From contig CAKRAT010000041.1 in assembly GCA_934295165.1 (NCBI GenBank), forward strand, positions 1-19,715: a stretch of 19,715 nucleotides of DNA, given 5' to 3'. The position numbers and the translations under genes were made by a program. Under the pieces are notes generated by a model. The model did not search any database, was not told the origin of the DNA, and saw nothing but the letters and a program-made list of their open reading frames with translations. Positions 16,983 to 19,715 of this stretch are shown in pieces. Source of the DNA: an uncultured Dorea sp. (GTDB lineage Bacteria; Bacillota; Clostridia; Lachnospirales; Lachnospiraceae). Within the stretch, counting starts at the first letter, position 1. Each line of letters begins with the position of its first letter.

Positions 16983-17013
16983 GAGGAAATCACACTTTTT
17001 TGGTGATTTCCTC
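16983..17013 (-). terminator. Bidirectional-looking terminator after the GT26-family gene
   Basis: A perfect 11-bp stem GAGGAAATCAC/GTGATTTCCTC with a 9-nt loop. The minus-strand read-out ends in TTTATTTTTTT, and the plus strand in GGTTTTTTT. It lies 68 nt past the stop codon. Confidence 0.88.
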
Positions 17014-17081
17014 GGTTTTTTTACAATTTGTACACATTTACGTCATAGACATAGTGACGAAACGAATTTCTTATATTTTTC

Positions 17082-17756
17082 TTAGGATTTTGTTTTTGAC
17101 TTATTTTTTTCCATTTCACGTCTGAAAATGTGATTCAGCAGGTACTTTGCGAATCTCCCCTGACCGAATCCCGGTTTACGCTTTGAGAACAGCCGCTGTC
17201 CTACACCGATCCACACTCTGGCATCCAGAAGATTCCTGTTCTTCGTAATAAAATCTTCCTGCAACGGTGTCGATAACGCTGACATCACACAATCCACTTC
17301 ACTTCCGTTGATTGCATTGACCAACATATCATCCGCCCTTCCTTCTGCCGATACTTTTGCCAGTCCCACCAGCTGAATTCCACTGTATGCTTTCTGCATA
17401 TATCGGAACGCCTCCTGCCCTTCTCCTTCCGATTCTACAAGAAGGTATATCCTTTTGTGATTCTTGTGCAGATACCGCATAAACATCTTCAGATAGAGTT
17501 GCATATCAATCTCTTTCGGCATCTGTGCATCTTCCGCTGCTTCAAGAATCAGCTTTTCCCCCGGCAGTATCAGATCAAATTCATTCATCTTCTCCTTCAG
17601 TTCCGGAAGATCATTCATCTGCATCAGTCTATCCACGGACACAACCTCTATTACACTTATGGGTTCAGACTCCAGAAAAGCAATTGTTTCTTTCATGGCT
17701 TCTTTGGCAGTACAGCTGTCTATATTCACATTTAAAACATTAATCTTTTCGTTCAT
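17082..17756 (-). CDS. Divergent WecG/TagA/CpsF-family (GT26) glycosyltransferase-like protein
   Basis: 224 residues from the ATG at 17754-17756. A TTG-started frame 21 codons longer exists, but a near-consensus promoter lies inside that extension and AGGTGAGG precedes the ATG, so the short form is right. The opening NVLNVNIDSCTAKEAM, the late STPLQEDFI (162-170) and VWIGVGQRLF (181-190) match the GT26 fold. Active members transfer N-acetylmannosamine (or glucose) onto lipid-linked sugars for wall teichoic acid or capsule. However, the usual Thr/Asn pair is SVD (40-42), and the usual Asp-Gly catalytic motif reads LPGEK (64-68) here. It may therefore be altered or inactive. A Lys/Arg-rich C-terminus suits peripheral membrane binding. 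No other teichoic acid genes are nearby. Confidence 0.72.
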   Translation of the reverse strand: MNEKINVLNVNIDSCTAKEAMKETIAFLESEPISVIEVVSVDRLMQMNDLPELKEKMNEFDLILPGEKLILEAAEDAQMPKEIDMQLYLKMFMRYLHKNHKRIYLLVESEGEGQEAFRYMQKAYSGIQLVGLAKVSAEGRADDMLVNAINGSEVDCVMSALSTPLQEDFITKNRNLLDARVWIGVGQRLFSKRKPGFGQGRFAKYLLNHIFRREMEKNKSKTKS

Positions 17757-17790
17757 ATCCTCACCTGCTAACTCTTTTACCAGTTTTTCG

Positions 17791-17819
17791 ATTATAGCAA
17801 ATGGATATTCCCTTTTCAA
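17791..17819 (-). promoter_or_regulatory. Near-consensus sigma-A promoter of the GT26-family gene
   Basis: TTGAAA (17814-17819), a 17-bp spacer and TATAAT (17791-17796) on the minus strand. Transcription would start near 17784, about 28 nt before the chosen ATG. This is the strongest promoter match in the window and rules out the longer TTG-started frame for this transcript. Confidence 0.82.
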
Positions 17820-17841
17820 CCTTTATTACATAATCTTCATA

Positions 17842-18069
17842 CTAATTAATATTCGTAATATTTTTGTCATTTTTATTAGTTTTGTCACTTTGCCGTTTCC
17901 TTTTTGTGATCAGTCCGCCAATCCGTCCTGTCTCTTTGGATGTGAGTGACTTCCATCCATCCTGCATAACCCGGTCCAGGAGTCCTAATTCTTCTGCGAT
18001 TTCGTATTTCATTTTTTCATCCGATGTGAGAACCTCCAAACAGACGGGAGTTTTCTTTTTTGATGACAT
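17842..18069 (-). CDS. Small acid-soluble spore protein, alpha/beta type
   Basis: 75 residues. These proteins coat and protect DNA in the spore and are degraded at germination. KYEIAEELGLLDRV (21-34) contains the E-I-A segment cut by the germination protease GPR, and LTSKETGRIGGLITKR (42-57) is the conserved C-terminal DNA-binding motif with its Gly-Gly pair. Residues 60-75 form a Lys/Asn-rich tail not usual in the family. A GTG 13 codons upstream is in frame, but the ATG at 18067-18069 with AAAGGA upstream is preferred. A weak sigma-G-like promoter lies ahead. It marks the organism as a spore former and is probably transcribed separately from the GT26-family gene. Confidence 0.87.
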   Translation of the reverse strand: MSSKKKTPVCLEVLTSDEKMKYEIAEELGLLDRVMQDGWKSLTSKETGRIGGLITKRKRQSDKTNKNDKNITNIN

Positions 18070-18092
18070 AGTGGGTGAGTTCCTTTCGTTTT

Positions 18093-18242
18093 TTATAAGT
18101 ATGCCCACTTTTTTCTAGTTAATGCATCATCATGTCGTGATTGGCCAATGATAATGAATTCAATAGAGAAATCATAACCGTTATGTGTAATCAGAAAGTC
18201 GTTGTGAACCCCCTGATTTTTCAGTCTTTCGTTACCTTGCAT
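18093..18242 (-). CDS. Doubtful 49-codon reading frame of unknown origin
   Basis: An ATG-started frame of 49 residues beginning MQGNERLKNQGVHND and ending ALTRKKWAYL. Composition is protein-like (mixed charged and aromatic residues), but there is no good ribosome-binding site, and its end overlaps the presumed spore-protein promoter. Just upstream, two other frames hold Cys-rich stretches (KCTCKIC at about 18282-18301 and CCNDSTAGGNCCD further up). The whole could be one gene broken by two frameshifts. I recognise no family, and it may be chance. Confidence 0.25.
   Translation of the reverse strand: MQGNERLKNQGVHNDFLITHNGYDFSIEFIIIGQSRHDDALTRKKWAYL
18098..18125 (-). promoter_or_regulatory. 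Possible sigma-G (forespore) promoter of the spore-protein gene
   Basis: Minus strand GCATT (18121-18125), a 17-bp spacer and CATACT (18098-18103). This is close to the forespore pattern of GNATR at -35 and CATNNTA at -10 but not perfect. Support comes mainly from the gene it precedes. Confidence 0.35.
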
Positions 18243-18355
18243 TCGTAAGAATCTGCCAGTTCAAAGTCAGCTAACTCACAGATCTTGCAGGTACACTTCC
18301 GGTATCACAACAGTTACCTCCCGCTGTTGAATCATTACAGCATGCGATAACGTGA

Positions 18356-18563
18356 GGAAGAAAAGTAAGAGAGTCCCGTTGTGTGCATATGAGATTATGG
18401 TTAGTATTTCTTAAGTATAAAAATTGTCCGTTAGCAGTCAAAAAATCATTGTCTGAGCTTGCGAGTTTTGGTTTTTTGACTGCTGCTTTTAGGACAATTT
18501 TTATGCTTTAGAAATACTCCATGATCGAATCAGCACACAACAGGACTCTCTTACTTTTCTTCC
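18356..18563. repeat. 208-bp long imperfect inverted repeat (MITE-like or structured RNA)
   Basis: The outer arms 18356-18386 and 18533-18563 are reverse complements at 30 of 31 positions, beginning GGAAGAAAAGTAAGAGAGTC. A non-matching stretch of about 17 nt follows on each side. The next 26 positions (18404-18429 with 18492-18517) match at 24. An inner stem AGCAGTCAAAAAA/TTTTTTGACTGCT then surrounds a ~26-nt apical loop. Folded as RNA or single-stranded DNA it would be a very long hairpin. No transposase is present and no clear target-site duplication is visible at the ends. It is far too long for an ordinary terminator. Confidence 0.85.
18414..18441 (-). promoter_or_regulatory. Promoter inside the long inverted repeat, firing outward
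   Basis: Minus strand TTGACT (18436-18441), a 16-bp spacer and TATACT (18414-18419). The start would be near 18407 and the transcript would run out of the left arm toward the spore-protein gene. The mirrored TTGACT on the other arm lacks an equally good -10. Confidence 0.5.
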
Positions 18564-18607
18564 GGCCGGATATCAGCCGCTTCTTGCATTAAACAAAAAT
18601 CTCCCCT

Positions 18608-18805
18608 TTAATACTCCTCCGGATCATCCGGTATAATAATTGCCGCAACGATATAAGCCAGTACCCCCGATCCGGCTCCCATTGAAATCAGTACGAATGC
18701 CAGTCTCACAAGTGTCGGATCTATGTTGAAATATTTTGCGATTCCACCGCATACTCCGCATATCATTCTGTCTTTTTTTGATCGGTATAATCTTTTTCCA
18801 TTCAT
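18608..18805 (-). CDS. PspC-domain membrane protein
   Basis: 65 residues: essentially one PspC domain. RLYRSKKDRMICGVCGGIAKYFNIDPTLVR leads into a hydrophobic Gly/Ala/Ile helix (~33-58), then a short acidic tail (DDPEEY). PspC proteins sit in the membrane; in Proteobacteria PspC senses envelope stress, while stand-alone Gram-positive versions are mostly uncharacterised. The frame can be extended upstream to 128 residues, but that extension overlaps the end of the DUF4097 gene in a different frame and is not PspC-like. The ATG at 18803-18805 has AAGGAG nine nt upstream, 34 nt after the DUF4097 stop. Pairing with a DUF4097 gene is common in Firmicutes and supports a shared envelope-stress role. 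Confidence 0.9.
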   Translation of the reverse strand: MNGKRLYRSKKDRMICGVCGGIAKYFNIDPTLVRLAFVLISMGAGSGVLAYIVAAIIIPDDPEEY

Positions 18806-18839
18806 TGTTCGATTCTCCTTTCCTGCCATCCTTCTGTCT

Positions 18840-19715
18840 TTATATCTGTTCCATAAATGATACATTGATAGATCCAATGCCACAATCGATATCCATTTTC
18901 TTATCTGCACCATTGTCAATGTTTTTTTCTGCTCCGAATCCTGAAAGTCTGTAATCTCCACACTTAATCTCTCCGATACCGCAATCCAGATCATAATTAT
19001 AATCTTTCTGGTTTCCTTTGATCTTCAGGTGGATTTCTCCTACTCCGCAGTCTGCGTCTATTTTCTCTTTTGCATCTCCTGCTGCGGTTACGGAACCGGC
19101 ACCACATTTGAACTCCGCTTTTTCAGAAGCAAATTCCAGAATACTGACTTCACCGGCTCCTGCATTTACTTCCATATTTTTTGCATGGATCTGCTCTGCC
19201 TTTAATTCACCGGCTTTCAGATTCAGTTCTGCCTCTTCCAGTTCCATATCTTCCGGAAGCGTCACGGTAATGGTTCCTTTTCCGATGTTCTTGACCTTTG
19301 TAATCTTTTTATCCGATGTCAGATATAATGTTCCGTTCTTTGCATATGCACGGAATTTCAGTTTTTCATGTGTGTCTTTGCTTTCTACTGTGATCTCATC
19401 CGTACCGGACTGTGTCTTCAGGTGGATTCTTCCTGCACGTACTGTGCTTTTTATCCTGCTGATATTCGGATAAACTTCTTTCCCATTCCCCTCTATAATG
19501 CCAGTTGCACCTCTCATGTTCTCTTTCTCCTGTGATGTTACTGCTGCTTTCTGCTTCTCATTCTGTTGCTGTTGACTCTTGTCATTGCCGGCATCCTGAG
19601 CATCATCCCGGTCGTCATCTTCATCATCGTCCCAGTCATCATCGTCCCAGTCATCATCGTCGTCATCGTCCCAGTCATCATCGTCGTCATCGTCCCAGTC
19701 ATCATCGTCGTCATC
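18840..19715 (-). CDS. DUF4097-family beta-strand protein with Asp/Trp repeat (5' end beyond window)
   Basis: Partial: 291 codons are visible and the frame is open to the right edge. An ATG at 19515-19517 is internal and lacks a ribosome site. The visible part starts with an acidic repeat of Asp runs punctuated by Trp, then a Gln/Lys-rich linker (NDKSQQQQNEKQK). About 220 residues of short repeated beta strands follow with the alternating Gly motif seen in AGAGEVSIL, CGAGSVTAAG, DCGVGEIHLK, DCGIGEIKCG and DCGIGSINVS. This is the beta-solenoid pattern of DUF4097 (YvlB-like, putative adhesin) proteins. Family members usually have an N-terminal membrane helix and expose the beta domain outside; that helix would lie off the window. 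The recurring Cys is unusual for an exposed domain. The next gene is pspC, 34 nt on. Confidence 0.85.
   Translation of the reverse strand, partial: DDDDDDWDDDDDDDWDDDDDDDWDDDDWDDDEDDDRDDAQDAGNDKSQQQQNEKQKAAVTSQEKENMRGATGIIEGNGKEVYPNISRIKSTVRAGRIHLKTQSGTDEITVESKDTHEKLKFRAYAKNGTLYLTSDKKITKVKNIGKGTITVTLPEDMELEEAELNLKAGELKAEQIHAKNMEVNAGAGEVSILEFASEKAEFKCGAGSVTAAGDAKEKIDADCGVGEIHLKIKGNQKDYNYDLDCGIGEIKCGDYRLSGFGAEKNIDNGADKKMDIDCGIGSINVSFMEQI
19617..19715 (-). repeat. Tandem repeat coding for (Asp)n-Trp units
   Basis: Trp codons occur at 19632, 19647, 19671 and 19695, giving unit lengths of 15, 24 and 24 bp. The 24-bp unit equals the 15-bp unit plus GAC GAC GAT, so units keep the frame. The array continues past the right edge. 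Unit number is likely to vary between strains. Confidence 0.9.

Larger units (their letters stand above)
18109..18607. other. Gene-poor spacer of ~500 bp
   Basis: No convincing gene. From high to low coordinates it holds a short AT-rich stretch after pspC with no clear terminator, the 208-bp inverted repeat (18356-18563), then about 250 bp containing only broken or very short frames, one of which has a GGGAGG ribosome-binding-like site before a 10-codon frame near 18275-18310. It could be remnant coding DNA or a non-coding RNA locus. Confidence 0.6.

Noticed and set aside
18551..18589. 12-codon frame (MQEAADIRPEEK) after pspC, running into the right arm of the long inverted repeat, considered as a leader peptide
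   Set aside because: The GGGGAG site is 11 nt away, and no regulated gene follows within a normal attenuator distance. Too short to support.
18806..18994. N-terminal extension of the PspC frame to 128 residues
   Set aside because: The extension overlaps the conserved end of the DUF4097 gene in another frame. A strong ribosome site precedes the internal ATG at 18803-18805.
19617..19715. Repeat array considered as a CRISPR
   Set aside because: Units are contiguous, in frame and coding for Asp/Trp, with no spacers between them and no cas genes.

Overview
The window looks like chromosomal DNA of a spore-forming Clostridia bacterium, most likely Lachnospiraceae. The signs are moderate GC with AT-rich spacers, strong AGGAGG-type ribosome binding sites, occasional TTG starts, an alpha/beta-type spore protein, a two-subunit type 1B dihydroorotate dehydrogenase, and YhgE, VanZ and DUF4097/PspC genes. 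The genus cannot be fixed from this sequence. Every convincing gene lies on the minus strand, so transcription runs from high to low coordinates. There are no rRNA or tRNA genes, CRISPR arrays or intact insertion sequences.

Layout in transcription order. (1) 19715-18608: a DUF4097 beta-strand protein, cut by the window edge and carrying an Asp/Trp tandem repeat, followed by a PspC-domain membrane protein. (2) 18607-18070: about 500 bp without a convincing gene. It is dominated by a 208-bp imperfect inverted repeat that contains a consensus-like promoter, followed by an AT-rich stretch with broken or very short reading frames. (3) 18069-17082: a small acid-soluble spore protein and a divergent WecG/TagA/CpsF-family (GT26) protein with its own near-perfect promoter. 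(4) 16868-11771: a PucR/CdaR-like regulator, ftsE, ftsX, a coiled-coil M23 (LytM) peptidoglycan hydrolase and a lipoprotein S41 C-terminal processing protease. This reads as one envelope and cell-division operon in which FtsEX would gate the hydrolase. (5) 11634-8941: pyrF-pyrK-pyrD. (6) 8647-3915: two overlapping YhgE/Pip-family membrane proteins. (7) 3669-1: pyrE, a 50-residue membrane miniprotein, a VanZ-like protein, a DUF6142-like membrane protein and an M29 metallo-aminopeptidase with an unusual N-terminal extension, cut by the window edge.

The pyrimidine genes supply the late steps of UMP synthesis: dihydroorotate to orotate by PyrD/PyrK, orotate to OMP by PyrE, and OMP to UMP by PyrF. 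They are split into two units by the YhgE pair. The spacer upstream of the YhgE genes holds the last ~28 codons of a short-chain dehydrogenase, a fossil suggesting past rearrangement at this junction.

Most of the window is well-understood core genome. The least explained DNA is the inverted-repeat element at 18356-18563 with its flank. It may be a MITE-like element or a structured RNA locus. I do not see a convincing new multi-gene system.
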